64,000 nucleotides of DNA from Flavobacterium denitrificans DSM 15936 (GCF_000425445.1 NZ_KE384379.1:292858-356857), one strand, 5' to 3'; positions 51,148-59,498 are shown, numbered from the stretch's first letter. Translations and numbers: made by a program. The notes: generated by a model not told the origin, from the sequence alone.

Positions 51148-51390
51148 ATGAAAAACACGAAATTCAACGAAATGAGTACGGAAGAACTCATCAAAAATCA
51201 GAAAACGCTAAAAACAGTTAATACTATTTTTGCTATTGCATTATGTATACTGTTTGCACTTAACATATTCATTATTTACAATAAAGGATTTAGTGCTATG
51301 AGTGTTGTCCCTATTGCGCTATTGCCGATTCTTTTCCTGAATCTGAATAATTTGAAAGAGATTAAAAAGGAATTAGAGACTAGAAAGTAA
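51148..51390 (+). CDS. Small two-helix membrane protein
   Basis: This is an 80-residue protein with a charged N-terminus (FNEMSTEELIKNQKTLKTV), two hydrophobic helices (about residues 26-45 and 50-66, separated by YNKGFSA) and a basic tail. Homologues in Flavobacteria are often labelled redox-active disulfide protein 2; only one cysteine is present here, so the name is not supported by sequence. Role unknown. It is probably co-transcribed with the GH3 gene. Structured element copy 4 follows 20 bp after the stop. Confidence 0.75.
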   Translation: MKNTKFNEMSTEELIKNQKTLKTVNTIFAIALCILFALNIFIIYNKGFSAMSVVPIALLPILFLNLNNLKEIKKELETRK

Positions 51391-51410
51391 AAACGTTAAT
51401 TCCACTAAAC

Positions 51411-51519
51411 CCGCATGAGGGATAGAAGTGGAAATCCTTTTGTGTCTCGTTTCTTTAACGAGACACAAAAGATTGAAACGGATAGCCCGACCCGCCTTTT
51501 TCTGGCGGGGCATGCCCAT
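51411..51519 (+). ncRNA. Candidate structured RNA element, copy 4 (best preserved)
   Basis: Plus-strand copy. Left side: CCGCATGAGGGATAGAAGTG then GAAATCCTTTT. Apical hairpin: GTGTCTCGTT/AACGAGACAC. Right side: AAAAGATTGAAACGGATAGC, then CCGACCCGCC...GGCGGG and CATGCCC. The pairing GCATG/CATGC replaces the CGTG/CACG of copies 1 and 2, a compensatory change. It could be part of the 3' UTR of the 51148 gene or a separate transcript. Confidence 0.65.
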
Positions 51520-51520
51520 A

Positions 51521-51556
51521 AAAAAACCTTAGTCTTTATTGAAAAACTAAGGTTGT
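51521..51556 (-). terminator. Terminator of the serB gene
   Basis: On the minus strand AACCTTAGT pairs with ACTAAGGTT and is followed by Ts. Confidence 0.75.
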
Positions 51557-51570
51557 AATTTTATTTTGAT

Positions 51571-51626
51571 TGTCGAGCTGCTTACGAAGATTTCTTTCCC
51601 GAAGCATCGGGATCGAAATGACAAAA
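51571..51626. repeat. GTCATTTCG-family repeat copy
   Basis: TGTCGAGCTGCTTACGAAGA and, at its end, TCGAAATGACAAA match the family core found at 12436, 20098 and 20604; it sits between the serB terminator and serB stop. Confidence 0.65.
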
Positions 51627-51645
51627 ATGCTGTAAACATGAATGT

Positions 51646-52875
51646 TTACATCATATCAATATATCGATCGTGATATCCTAAAAGATACAAAACACCGTCA
51701 AGACCCAAACTAGAAATTGAAGTTGAAGCGCTTTCTTTTACTTTTGGTTTGGCGTGGAAAGCGATTCCTAGACCAGCTAAGTTTAGCATTGGCAAATCGT
51801 TTGCTCCGTCGCCAACGGCGATTGTTTGATTGATGTGGATTCCTTCTTTTTCGGCGATTGCTTTTAAATGTTCCGCTTTCTTTTGTCCGTCAACAATATC
51901 GCCGATATATTTTCCTGTCAATTTACCGTCTTTTATCTCCAATTGATTGGCGTGAACGTAATCAATTCCCAATTCTTTTTGCAGATATTCTCCAAAATAA
52001 GTAAATCCTCCAGAAAGAATTGCGGTTTTATAACCGTAGTATTTCAACGCTTTCATCAAGCGGTGCGCACCTTGTGTGATTGGCAAATTGATTGCTACAT
52101 TGTGCAAAACCTCTTCGCTCAAACCTTCAAGCAAAGCCATACGTTTTTTGAAGCTTTCGTTGAAATCAATTTCGCCATTCATAGCCGATTCTGTAATTGC
52201 TCTTACTTGATCGCCTACTCCATTTAATTCTGCCAATTCGTCGATAACTTCAGTTTGAATTAAAGTTGAATCCATATCGAAACATACTAAACGACGATTT
52301 CTTCTATAAATATTATCTTCTTGAAATGAAATATCAACATTCAACGTTCTTGAAATTTCCATGAAACTTGCCGTCATGACAATTTTGTTTACAATTTCAC
52401 CCGTTACAGATAACTGAATACAAGAACGTGGATATTGCTCTTTTTCGACAATAGAAGTTCGGCCTGTTAATCGTATAATAGAATCAATATTCAGGTTTTG
52501 ATCTGACATAATTTTAGTCACCGCCGCCAATTGGGAAGCCGCTAGTTTTTCGCCTAAAATATTGATAATATAGCGTTGTTTTGATTGTGATTTTACCCAA
52601 GTTTCGTAATCGTCGATAGAAATTGGAATAAATTTCACTTTAATTTCGAGTTCGTAAGCTTTAAACAACAAGTCTTTCAAAACCGGCGCAGAAGAAGAAC
52701 CTGCAGCAATTTCGAACAAAATTCCTAAAGAAAGTGTATCGTGAATATCAGCTTGACCGATATCTAAAATATTAGCATCATAAGCCGCCAATACAGCTGT
52801 TAGACCCGCTGTAACCCCTATTTTATCATGTCCTGAAACTTTTAATAAAATAATTTCTTTATCCTCTATTGCCAT
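51646..52875 (-). CDS. serB: Phosphoserine phosphatase with N-terminal ACT domains
   Basis: This 409-residue HAD-family enzyme removes phosphate from O-phosphoserine, the last step of serine synthesis. Residues 1-180 contain two ACT-like modules (ILLKVSGHDKIGVTAGL; RYIINILGEKLAASQ) that probably sense amino acids. The HAD core has the nucleophile D200 and D202 in FDMDST (199-204), SGGFTYFG and GDGANDLPML. It is a single gene; serA and serC are not nearby. Confidence 0.94.
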   Translation of the reverse strand: MAIEDKEIILLKVSGHDKIGVTAGLTAVLAAYDANILDIGQADIHDTLSLGILFEIAAGSSSAPVLKDLLFKAYELEIKVKFIPISIDDYETWVKSQSKQRYIINILGEKLAASQLAAVTKIMSDQNLNIDSIIRLTGRTSIVEKEQYPRSCIQLSVTGEIVNKIVMTASFMEISRTLNVDISFQEDNIYRRNRRLVCFDMDSTLIQTEVIDELAELNGVGDQVRAITESAMNGEIDFNESFKKRMALLEGLSEEVLHNVAINLPITQGAHRLMKALKYYGYKTAILSGGFTYFGEYLQKELGIDYVHANQLEIKDGKLTGKYIGDIVDGQKKAEHLKAIAEKEGIHINQTIAVGDGANDLPMLNLAGLGIAFHAKPKVKESASTSISSLGLDGVLYLLGYHDRYIDMM

Positions 52876-52957
52876 TTTTTCTTTATTGATTTTGAAGCGA
52901 CAAAAATCGGCAATCTATTGGTGATAAAAAAGAATAATCATTGTTTTTTTTGCAAAC

Positions 52958-52983
52958 AAAAAGCGCATATACATGCGCTTTTC
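52958..52983 (-). terminator. Terminator downstream of the first VOC gene
   Basis: AAAAGCGCAT/ATGCGCTTTT stem; on the minus strand followed by TTTTTGTTTG. Confidence 0.8.
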
Positions 52984-53034
52984 AAAGTAATTTAACAATT
53001 ATGTTCCGCTTTTAGAATAACATAACTTTAATTA

Positions 53035-53472
53035 TTATTTCCCAGCTGGATTTTCGTCAAAATTTACCATCCAGTTGATTCCGAATTTATCTTTGAACAT
53101 TCCGAAATAAGCGCCCCAGAAAGTTTTGTTCATCGGCATTTCAACTTTTCCTCCGGCTGAAAGTCCGTTGAAAATTCGGTCTGCTTCTGCTGCACTTTCA
53201 GTATTAATCGAAATTGAAAAATTCTCTCCAAAAGGAAGATCTCCAAATCTTGTCGAGCTGTCGCTTCCCATTAAAATTGTCTCGCCAATTGGTAATGAAA
53301 CGTGCATGATTCTTTCGGCATCTGCTTCAGAAACTTCATCACAGCCTTCTTCTTTCGGCATGTCTTTAAATTTTCCGATATAAGGAAATTCTCCTCCAAA
53401 AACGGATTTATAAAATAGGAATGCTTGCTCGCAATTTCCGTTAAATAATAAATAAGGGTTTACTGTTGCCAT
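53035..53472 (-). CDS. VOC-superfamily protein, PhnB/YjdN-like
   Basis: This is a 145-residue glyoxalase/bleomycin-resistance fold protein. NPYLLFNGNCEQAFLFYKSVFGGEF and FWGAYFGMFKDKFGINWMVNFDE are the classic PhnB/YjdN (3-demethylubiquinone methyltransferase-like) start and end. A metal site would be formed at the two halves, but the activity of these small proteins is unknown. It is the last of five minus-strand genes alternating VOC and SRPBCC folds. Confidence 0.9.
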   Translation of the reverse strand: MATVNPYLLFNGNCEQAFLFYKSVFGGEFPYIGKFKDMPKEEGCDEVSEADAERIMHVSLPIGETILMGSDSSTRFGDLPFGENFSISINTESAAEADRIFNGLSAGGKVEMPMNKTFWGAYFGMFKDKFGINWMVNFDENPAGK

Positions 53473-53560
53473 TTTTTTTTAGTTTTTAATTGTTAATCAT
53501 AAATTGCTAATTTTTTGAAGCAGAAGATCAAATCTCTTCTCTTTCTTCTATACTCTATTT

Positions 53561-53998
53561 CTACTTCTCAGATAACTCTTTTACTTTTTCCAAGCCTTTA
53601 GGGAAAGCTTCTTTAAAATAATCAATATACTTTTCAACAACATCTACATTGGCTGTCAAATCTGTAAATCCATCTTCTGATGTTAAACGATACGTTTCCA
53701 TTGCTCCACTCCACTTTTTTGTTTCTTCATCTAGTGGCAGTTCTTTAAAATCTTTAATCTCGCCTATATGCTTGAACGCCATATATTCATTGGGAACTTT
53801 TTTCTCAATAAGACTGTTCATTCCTTCGCCATTTGGCGACATAAAATGAATTTTATCACCTTCATTCCAGTCACTTATTGCATATGAACCTTCGCAAAAA
53901 GCGCCGGTCCATTCCCTATAAGTAGCATCATTCCATAAAATCTCCCAAACTTTCGCCGCGGGAGCTTTAATTCTACTCTTAAATTCTAATGTTTCCAT
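53561..53998 (-). CDS. SRPBCC-domain protein, AHSA1-like
   Basis: This is a 145-residue helix-grip (START/Bet v1-like) protein. FKSRIKAPAAKVWEILWNDATYREWTGAF at the start and the regular pattern of strands before a long C-terminal helix (YIDYFKEAFPKGLEKVKEL) fit the AHSA1-like SRPBCC group, which bind hydrophobic ligands. The start codon is 2 bp after the stop of the adjacent upstream VOC gene, so translational coupling is likely. Ligand unknown. Confidence 0.88.
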   Translation of the reverse strand: METLEFKSRIKAPAAKVWEILWNDATYREWTGAFCEGSYAISDWNEGDKIHFMSPNGEGMNSLIEKKVPNEYMAFKHIGEIKDFKELPLDEETKKWSGAMETYRLTSEDGFTDLTANVDVVEKYIDYFKEAFPKGLEKVKELSEK

Positions 53999-54000
53999 AA

Positions 54001-54408
54001 TTACGATAATTTACTAAAATCCACATACAAAACATTCCATCTATGGCCATCTAAATCTGCAAATCCACAGCCGTACATCCAGCCTTGGCTTTCTGCTGGT
54101 GGCGCAAAAACAGTTCCTCCAGCTTCTGTCACTTTTTTAGCCAACTCGTCAACTTCTTCTCTACTTTCGGCATCAATAGAAATCAAAACTTCAGAACTTA
54201 GTTTTGTATCTGTAAGCCCATTTTGAGAAAAACTAGAAAAAAGCATTTCCTCAAAAAGCATCACTACAAAATGTCCTTCACCAACCACCATACAAGTTGA
54301 ACTTGGCGTATCGTGCTGTTCATTAAACGAAAAACCTATTTTCCAAAAAAAATCTTTCGCTTTTGCTACATTCTTTACAGGAAGATTCAACCATATTTGT
54401 TTTGTCAT
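54001..54408 (-). CDS. VOC-superfamily glyoxalase-like protein, paralogue 1
   Basis: This is a 135-residue VOC protein: IWLNLPVKNVAKAKDFFWKIGF at the start, EVLISIDAESREEVDELAKKV in the middle and GWMYGCGFADLDGHRWNVLYVD at the end, which contains the conserved DLDGHRW. It is clearly paralogous to the gene at 55002-55409. VOC proteins of this type include resistance proteins and isomerases; no substrate can be inferred. It sits between the two SRPBCC genes. Confidence 0.88.
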   Translation of the reverse strand: MTKQIWLNLPVKNVAKAKDFFWKIGFSFNEQHDTPSSTCMVVGEGHFVVMLFEEMLFSSFSQNGLTDTKLSSEVLISIDAESREEVDELAKKVTEAGGTVFAPPAESQGWMYGCGFADLDGHRWNVLYVDFSKLS

Positions 54409-54523
54409 TTTTTTAGATTTTTTGTGTTAAACAATTTATTTTAAACCATTAGTTATGTAAGTCAATTTGAGTTTAATCTGCATTACGATCTTTGAAAGTC
54501 TACGCCTGTGAGCCTAAATAACT

Positions 54524-54928
54524 CTAATTATTCTCTACGTAGTTTTTAAAATTATCCAAAATCGCCTGCCAACCTGCGCGTTGCATTTCTTCAGGATTTA
54601 CTGTTTCAGGATCAAAACGCTCAACGATTTCTACTCCATCTGCTGTTTCAGTATAAGTAATTTCAACTTTTCTGCCGTCACCCAAAACATATGAAAGCGC
54701 TTCTTCAGGTTTTACTAAAGTAAATTCGCCTCCAAAATCAAAACTCATACTGCCATCTTTAGCAGCCATAGTCGATTTGAATTTTCCGCCTTCTCTCAAA
54801 TCCGCTTCTGCATATGGCGTGTGCCAGTCTGGCGAAGCAAAACTCCATTTTGTAATATGCTCTGGCGTGTTCCAATATTCCCAAACTTTTGCAATCGGTG
54901 CGTTTACTGTATTTTTTATTGTAATCAT
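54524..54928 (-). CDS. SRPBCC-domain protein, AHSA1-like
   Basis: This 134-residue protein begins ITIKNTVNAPIAKVWEYWNTPEHITKW and continues SFASPDWHTPYAEADLREGGKF, an SRPBCC/AHSA1 start that closely resembles widely distributed YndB-like proteins. The rest shows seven strands and a final helix ending in LDNFKNYVENN. It may bind small lipophilic molecules. It is the second gene from the divergent promoter in the alternating VOC/SRPBCC set. Confidence 0.88.
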   Translation of the reverse strand: MITIKNTVNAPIAKVWEYWNTPEHITKWSFASPDWHTPYAEADLREGGKFKSTMAAKDGSMSFDFGGEFTLVKPEEALSYVLGDGRKVEITYTETADGVEIVERFDPETVNPEEMQRAGWQAILDNFKNYVENN

Positions 54929-55001
54929 TATTTCTGAATTTATTTTTTTTTATACTTTCTGTATGTTTTTTAAAGTTATTTAACTTCTACCAAAATCATA
55001 A

Positions 55002-55409
55002 TTAACTATTTGGAATCTGACTTTCGTCCATATAGAAAACTTCCCAGTGATGCCCATCTAAATCCAAAAAATTTCTTTGATACATCCATCCATAATCCTT
55101 TGCTTCCATATAATCAATTCCACCAGCTTTAACTGCTTTCTCAATTATTTCATCTACTTTCTGACGCGATTCCATAGAAAGGGAAATTAAAACCTCACTT
55201 GTTGTCTTAGAGTCACAAATTTGCTTCTTGGTAAAAGTTTGATAAAACGCCTCAACCAAAATCATCACATTAATATCTTCACTAATTACGATACAAGCTC
55301 CCTTGTCGTTTGTAAATTTTTGGTTCGTCGAAAAACCTAGTGCATTAAAAAACGACACCGCTTGATTTAAATCTTTTACCGCAAGATTTAAGAATATCTT
55401 TGTTTTCAT
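55002..55409 (-). CDS. VOC-superfamily glyoxalase-like protein, paralogue 2
   Basis: This is a 135-residue VOC protein paralogous to the gene at 54001: MKTKIFLNLAVKDLNQAVSF, TSEVLISLSMESRQKVDEII and FLDLDGHHWEVFYMD match it along the whole length. The frame starts at 55439, but a -7 element overlaps that position (55437-55444), so the ATG at 55409 is favoured. It is the first gene of the minus-strand cluster and faces the GlxA-type regulator. Confidence 0.88.
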   Translation of the reverse strand: MKTKIFLNLAVKDLNQAVSFFNALGFSTNQKFTNDKGACIVISEDINVMILVEAFYQTFTKKQICDSKTTSEVLISLSMESRQKVDEIIEKAVKAGGIDYMEAKDYGWMYQRNFLDLDGHHWEVFYMDESQIPNS

Positions 55410-55436
55410 CTTTATAAAATTACAAATTAATAAAAA

Positions 55437-55444
55437 CAAATTTA
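55437..55444 (-). promoter_or_regulatory. -7 element of the VOC/SRPBCC cluster
   Basis: The minus strand reads TAAATTTG, a full consensus match 27 bp before the first ATG. An AAAGTT...AACTTT inverted pair lies between it and the regulator's own -7 element. Confidence 0.45.
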
Positions 55445-55509
55445 AAATTTTAGGATTAACTTAAAGTTACATAAAAAGTCAACTTTAGGGTCATTTAAGA
55501 CAATTTGTG

Positions 55510-55517
55510 TACTTTTG
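55510..55517 (+). promoter_or_regulatory. -7 element of the GlxA-type regulator
   Basis: TACTTTTG matches the consensus, 33 bp before the ATG. Confidence 0.5.
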
Positions 55518-55550
55518 TAAGAATTACAATCTTCCAAAAAATAAAAAGTC

Positions 55551-56516
55551 ATGAGCAAGAAAACAGGTTTGATAGTACCGCACGACTATAAATTATTGAG
55601 TATCGCTGCGATTTTAGAAGTTTTTGAAACTGCCAATAAACTAAGCAAAGATGCTGAAAAACCTTTTGACATTATGCTATTTCAGTCGGCAGAACAAATT
55701 ACGCAGGAAAAATTATTTGGATATGATGTTCATGCCATTGAGACGTCAAACATCAATTTGGAGCTTATTCTGATACCCGCTTTCACTACTGATGATATGA
55801 GCGGTATGATTGCAAAAAACCGAAATTTTATTCCGTGGTTGAAAAAGCAACATCAAGCTGGAGCTGAGTTGGCTAGTTTTTGTACTGGCGCTTTTTTGTT
55901 CGCTGCTTCAGGATTATTAAACGAAAAATTGGCTACTACTCATGTCGATGCTTGCAGTGCTTTTACAAAAGCTTTTCCGCTAGTAAAATTAAAACCCGAA
56001 GAAACTTTGACTGCCGATGGAAGTTTGTATACAAGCGGCGGTTCGACTTCTTCGTTTCATTTACTTATACTTTTAGTCCAAAAATATTGTGGCAACGAAA
56101 TTGCAGTTCAAATTGCCAAAATCTTTTCGATCGATTTGAATCGATACAAGCAAAGTTATTTTAGTACATTCAGACCGAATCATTTGCACAATGACGCTTT
56201 GGTAGCGCAGTTACAGCAAAAAATTGAAAACCAGTACCATACAATTGAAAAATTGGAAGAAATCACAAAAGATATTCCAACAAGTGCACGAAACATGACA
56301 CGCCGATTCAAGCAAGTAACGGGAATTCCGCCCATTGAATATCTTCAAAATATAAGAGTTGAAAGCTCAAAAAAATATTTGGAGCAAACACAGCTTTCAA
56401 TTTCAGAAATTATCGAAAAAACTGGTTACAACGACCCAAAAGCTTTTCGAAAAGTTTTTTTTAAAATGGTCGGTATGAAACCTATTGAATATCGAGAGAA
56501 ATTTAGGGTTCAGTAA
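55551..56516 (+). CDS. GlxA-type transcriptional regulator (DJ-1/PfpI plus AraC HTH)
   Basis: This is a 321-residue regulator. Residues 1-200 form a DJ-1/PfpI-like amidotransferase fold used as sensor, with the nucleophile-elbow cysteine in ASFCTGAFLFAASGL. Residues about 225-318 carry an AraC double helix-turn-helix (EITKDIPTSARNMTRRFKQ; EIIEKTGYNDPKAFRKVF). It is divergent from the VOC/SRPBCC cluster and most likely controls it, perhaps in response to a small reactive metabolite; that is inference. Confidence 0.88.
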   Translation: MSKKTGLIVPHDYKLLSIAAILEVFETANKLSKDAEKPFDIMLFQSAEQITQEKLFGYDVHAIETSNINLELILIPAFTTDDMSGMIAKNRNFIPWLKKQHQAGAELASFCTGAFLFAASGLLNEKLATTHVDACSAFTKAFPLVKLKPEETLTADGSLYTSGGSTSSFHLLILLVQKYCGNEIAVQIAKIFSIDLNRYKQSYFSTFRPNHLHNDALVAQLQQKIENQYHTIEKLEEITKDIPTSARNMTRRFKQVTGIPPIEYLQNIRVESSKKYLEQTQLSISEIIEKTGYNDPKAFRKVFFKMVGMKPIEYREKFRVQ

Positions 56517-56537
56517 TTTTCAGGAGCAGATCGATTC

Positions 56538-56626
56538 ATTTTCAAAAGCACCTTTAGTCCTGCTCTACACTATATCTTTTGCTCTGAACACCAGAGCAAA
56601 AGGATGCCGTTTCGATCAGGGCTAAA
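56538..56626 (-). ncRNA. Candidate structured RNA element, copy 5
   Basis: Minus-strand copy. TTTAGCCCTG pairs with CAGGACTAAA. The ATCCTTTT/AAAAGAT stem carries the apical hairpin GCTCTGG/TCAGAGC. The downstream tail CTTTTGAAAA is shared with copy 3. The CCTG/CAGG base stem replaces the CCCG/CGGG of copy 3. It lies in a convergent gap and could be the 3' UTR of the L,D-transpeptidase-like gene. Confidence 0.55.
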
Positions 56627-56657
56627 TGAGAAGTTTTTGTTTTCAAAACATCAAAAG

Positions 56658-57311
56658 TTAGGATTTTATAATCCACATCAAAACTTTTTTATTTGTTTTT
56701 AAAAGCTCGTCAATTTCTTTCATGCTTTCGTTTGAAACGGCAGGACAACCCCAACCTTCAGGCGTTCCTTCAGGATAAACTTCATTTTCAGAAACTGCGT
56801 CCCAGGAATGTAAAACGATGGCTCGACTTTGAGCATTTGAATTGGTTTTCTCTTTTCCTTGTAAAACATAATTAACTTTAATTCCCCATTGACTCACGCC
56901 ACGATCTAAAACAACATATTTGCCAATCGAAGAACAATGCGAATCAAATTCGTTGCTTATCTGCGGCTTTGCTTTTGAAGAAGTCCTCCCCCATTGATTA
57001 TCGCCACAGCCGTGACTTACTAAATACGACTTAGAAACTTCTTTCTTTTTAAAATCGTAAACAAAAAATCTTTTATAACCAGAATGAACGCCTAAATCGA
57101 TTAGAATAAAATTATCTTGGTTGAGATTGTTTGCTTTGCAGTATTGTTCGGCGTCTTTGTAATAATTGCTGTAATTAATTTCAGTTCGAGGCTTCGCTTC
57201 TCTTGTTATTTCGGTTTTGTTTTCATTTTTAGAAACTACTATTTCCTTTTTATCTTTTTGATTACAAGATAAAATTAAAACCAAAACAATTACAAAAATC
57301 ATATTTTTCAT
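56658..57311 (-). CDS. L,D-transpeptidase-like lipoprotein
   Basis: This is a 217-residue protein with a lipoprotein signal (lipobox LILSC, cysteine at about residue 16) and a C-terminal murein L,D-transpeptidase-like catalytic domain. The signature parts are FILIDLGVHSGYKRFFVYD, IVLHSWDAVS (histidine) and EGWGCPAVSNESM, whose cysteine is the predicted nucleophile. It would remodel peptidoglycan cross-links from the outer face of a membrane. It is a single gene convergent with the GlxA-type regulator. Confidence 0.85.
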   Translation of the reverse strand: MKNMIFVIVLVLILSCNQKDKKEIVVSKNENKTEITREAKPRTEINYSNYYKDAEQYCKANNLNQDNFILIDLGVHSGYKRFFVYDFKKKEVSKSYLVSHGCGDNQWGRTSSKAKPQISNEFDSHCSSIGKYVVLDRGVSQWGIKVNYVLQGKEKTNSNAQSRAIVLHSWDAVSENEVYPEGTPEGWGCPAVSNESMKEIDELLKTNKKVLMWIIKS

Positions 57312-57360
57312 ATCTGCAATTTACATAAAATCTGAAACGGAAATCTAATTGAAAAAGTAT

Positions 57361-57393
57361 AAAAAAAACCTGTTCAAATAAATGAACAGGTTC
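57361..57393 (-). terminator. Terminator of clpX
   Basis: AACCTGTTCA pairs with TGAACAGGTT, followed by Ts on the minus strand. Confidence 0.9.
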
Positions 57394-57415
57394 TGGAAAA
57401 AATATCTTTTAAGAT

Positions 57416-58648
57416 TTAAGAAGCAATTTCCATTCGCTTCAATAAGTTTTTACTCAACGTATGTTCTGCATAATCTTTATCGATTGTCAAAGTCGTATCA
57501 TCTGAACTTGGCAGTTCGTACATTGCATCTGTCAAGATTGCTTCACAAAGTGAGCGTAATCCACGAGCTCCTAGTTTGTATTCTAGTGCTTTATCGACAA
57601 TAAAATCTAAAGCTTCATCTGTGATATTAAACTCAACATCATCCATTAAAAATAATTTTTGATATTGTTTTACCAAAGCATTTTTAGGCTGTGTCAAAAT
57701 TGCACGCAATGTTTCTCTATCTAAAGGATCCATGTGCGTCAATACCGGCAAACGACCAATTATCTCCGGAATCAATCCAAAATCTTTAATATCTTTTGGG
57801 ATAATATATTGAAGTAAATTGTCTTTGTCAATATTATCAACATTTTTAGAAGTCGAATAACCCACTGCCTGACGATTCAAACGTTTTGAAATAATACGTT
57901 CTACTCCATCAAAAGCTCCACCTGCAATAAACAAGATATTTTGAGTATTCACTTCAACAAATTTCTGGTCTGGATGTTTACGTCCTCCTTTTGGCGGTAC
58001 ATTTACAATCGTTCCTTCTAATAATTTAAGCAACGCTTGTTGAACACCTTCTCCAGAAACGTCGCGAGTAATAGACGGATTGTCGCTTTTGCGAGCAATT
58101 TTATCAATTTCATCAATAAATACGATTCCTCTTTCTGCTTTGGTTACATCATAATCTGCGGCTTGCAAAAGACGCGTTAAAATACTTTCAACATCTTCTC
58201 CAACATAACCGGCTTCTGTCAATACCGTTGCATCAACAATTGCTAAAGGAACGTCTAACATTTTTGCAATTGTTTTTGCAACCAATGTTTTTCCTGTTCC
58301 GGTTTGTCCTACCATTATAATGTTACTTTTTTCAATCTCAACTTCGTCGTCTAATTGCTGTTGCATTAAACGTTTGTAGTGATTGTAAACCGCAACCGAC
58401 ATTACTTTTTTAGTCTGATCCTGACCAATAACATATTGATCCAAGAAAGCTCTGATTTCTTTTGGTTTCTTTAAAATTAAGTCCCCAACCAGTTTAGCGT
58501 TTCCGCTGGATTTTAACTCTTCTAATACGATTCCGTGCGCCTGTTCAATACACTTATCACAGATATGTGCATTAATCCCGGCAATTAATAAATTAGTTTC
58601 TGGCTTTTTTCTTCCACAAAACGAACATTCTAAAACTACTTTTGCCAT
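57416..58648 (-). CDS. clpX: ATP-dependent Clp protease ATP-binding subunit ClpX
   Basis: This 410-residue AAA+ unfoldase feeds substrates to ClpP. The N-terminal zinc-binding domain has C8, C11, C30 and C33. Walker A GQTGTGKT is at 114-121, Walker B is VFIDEIDKI, and the ClpP-binding IGF-like loop and sensor motifs are in normal position. It is third in the order tig-clpP-clpX on the minus strand, with a 175-bp gap to clpP holding hairpin repeats. Confidence 0.97.
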   Translation of the reverse strand: MAKVVLECSFCGRKKPETNLLIAGINAHICDKCIEQAHGIVLEELKSSGNAKLVGDLILKKPKEIRAFLDQYVIGQDQTKKVMSVAVYNHYKRLMQQQLDDEVEIEKSNIIMVGQTGTGKTLVAKTIAKMLDVPLAIVDATVLTEAGYVGEDVESILTRLLQAADYDVTKAERGIVFIDEIDKIARKSDNPSITRDVSGEGVQQALLKLLEGTIVNVPPKGGRKHPDQKFVEVNTQNILFIAGGAFDGVERIISKRLNRQAVGYSTSKNVDNIDKDNLLQYIIPKDIKDFGLIPEIIGRLPVLTHMDPLDRETLRAILTQPKNALVKQYQKLFLMDDVEFNITDEALDFIVDKALEYKLGARGLRSLCEAILTDAMYELPSSDDTTLTIDKDYAEHTLSKNLLKRMEIAS

Positions 58649-58770
58649 TCTTTATTTAAGTTACTAAGCTGCAAAGATACTAAGTTTCTAAGCTTTTTAT
58701 TTTAATTAAAACTTAAAAACTTAATTCTTTGCAGCTTAAGCCTTTATTTTTTTGTTTCAAGTTTTATTTT

Positions 58771-58820
58771 GTTTCAGGTTTCAAGTTAACTGTGCAACTT
58801 GAAACCGCAAACCTGAAACT
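58771..58820. repeat. GTTTCAGGTTTCAAGTT hairpin between clpX and clpP
   Basis: GTTTCAGGTTTCAAGTT pairs with AACTTGAAAC and, after a short loop, AACCTGAAAC. A second version of the same words lies between clpP and tig (59606-59670). Confidence 0.75.
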
Positions 58821-58823
58821 TTT

Positions 58824-59498
58824 TTAGCCTCTTCTTAATACTTCGTCGATCATTCCATATTCTTTTGCTTCGTCTGCTTTCATCCAGTAATCACGCTCAC
58901 TGTCTTTGTGCACTTTGTCAAAAGTTTGTCCAGAATGGTGTGAAATGATGTTGTATAATTCATCTTTTAATTTCAACATTTCACGTAAATTGATTTCCAT
59001 ATCTGTAGCAACACCTTGCGCTCCTCCAGATGGCTGGTGAATCATTACTCTTGAATGTGGCAAAGCAGAACGTTTTCCTTCTGCCCCTGCACATAATAAA
59101 ACCGCTCCCATAGAAGCTGCCATTCCTGTACAAATTGTAGCAACATCTGGTTTGATGTACTGCATCGTATCATAAATTCCTAAACCTGCATAAACACTTC
59201 CTCCTGGAGAGTTTAAGTAAATTTGAATGTCTTTTGACGCATCAGCACTTTCTAAGAATAATAATTGTGCTTGAACGATATTCGCGATTTGATCGTCGAT
59301 ACCAGTTCCTAAAAAGATAATTCTGTCCATCATTAATCTAGAAAAAACATCTAATTGAGAAACGTTCAATTGGCGCTCTTCGATAATGTATGGAGTCATA
59401 TTCGTTGGATTCATCGCTGCAACGATTTTATCGTAATACATTGCGTTTACCCCTTGGTGCTTTGTAGCAAATTTTTTGAATTCTTTACCGTAGTTCAT
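58824..59498 (-). CDS. clpP: ATP-dependent Clp protease proteolytic subunit ClpP
   Basis: This 224-residue serine peptidase has the catalytic triad S129 (GMAASMG), H154 (MIHQPSGG) and an aspartate in the ERDYWM region near the C-terminus. The N-terminal 25 residues are a short extension probably removed by self-processing. It lies between tig and clpX, as is usual, but each gene is separated by a gap with a hairpin repeat, so distinct transcripts are possible. Confidence 0.97.
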   Translation of the reverse strand: MNYGKEFKKFATKHQGVNAMYYDKIVAAMNPTNMTPYIIEERQLNVSQLDVFSRLMMDRIIFLGTGIDDQIANIVQAQLLFLESADASKDIQIYLNSPGGSVYAGLGIYDTMQYIKPDVATICTGMAASMGAVLLCAGAEGKRSALPHSRVMIHQPSGGAQGVATDMEINLREMLKLKDELYNIISHHSGQTFDKVHKDSERDYWMKADEAKEYGMIDEVLRRG

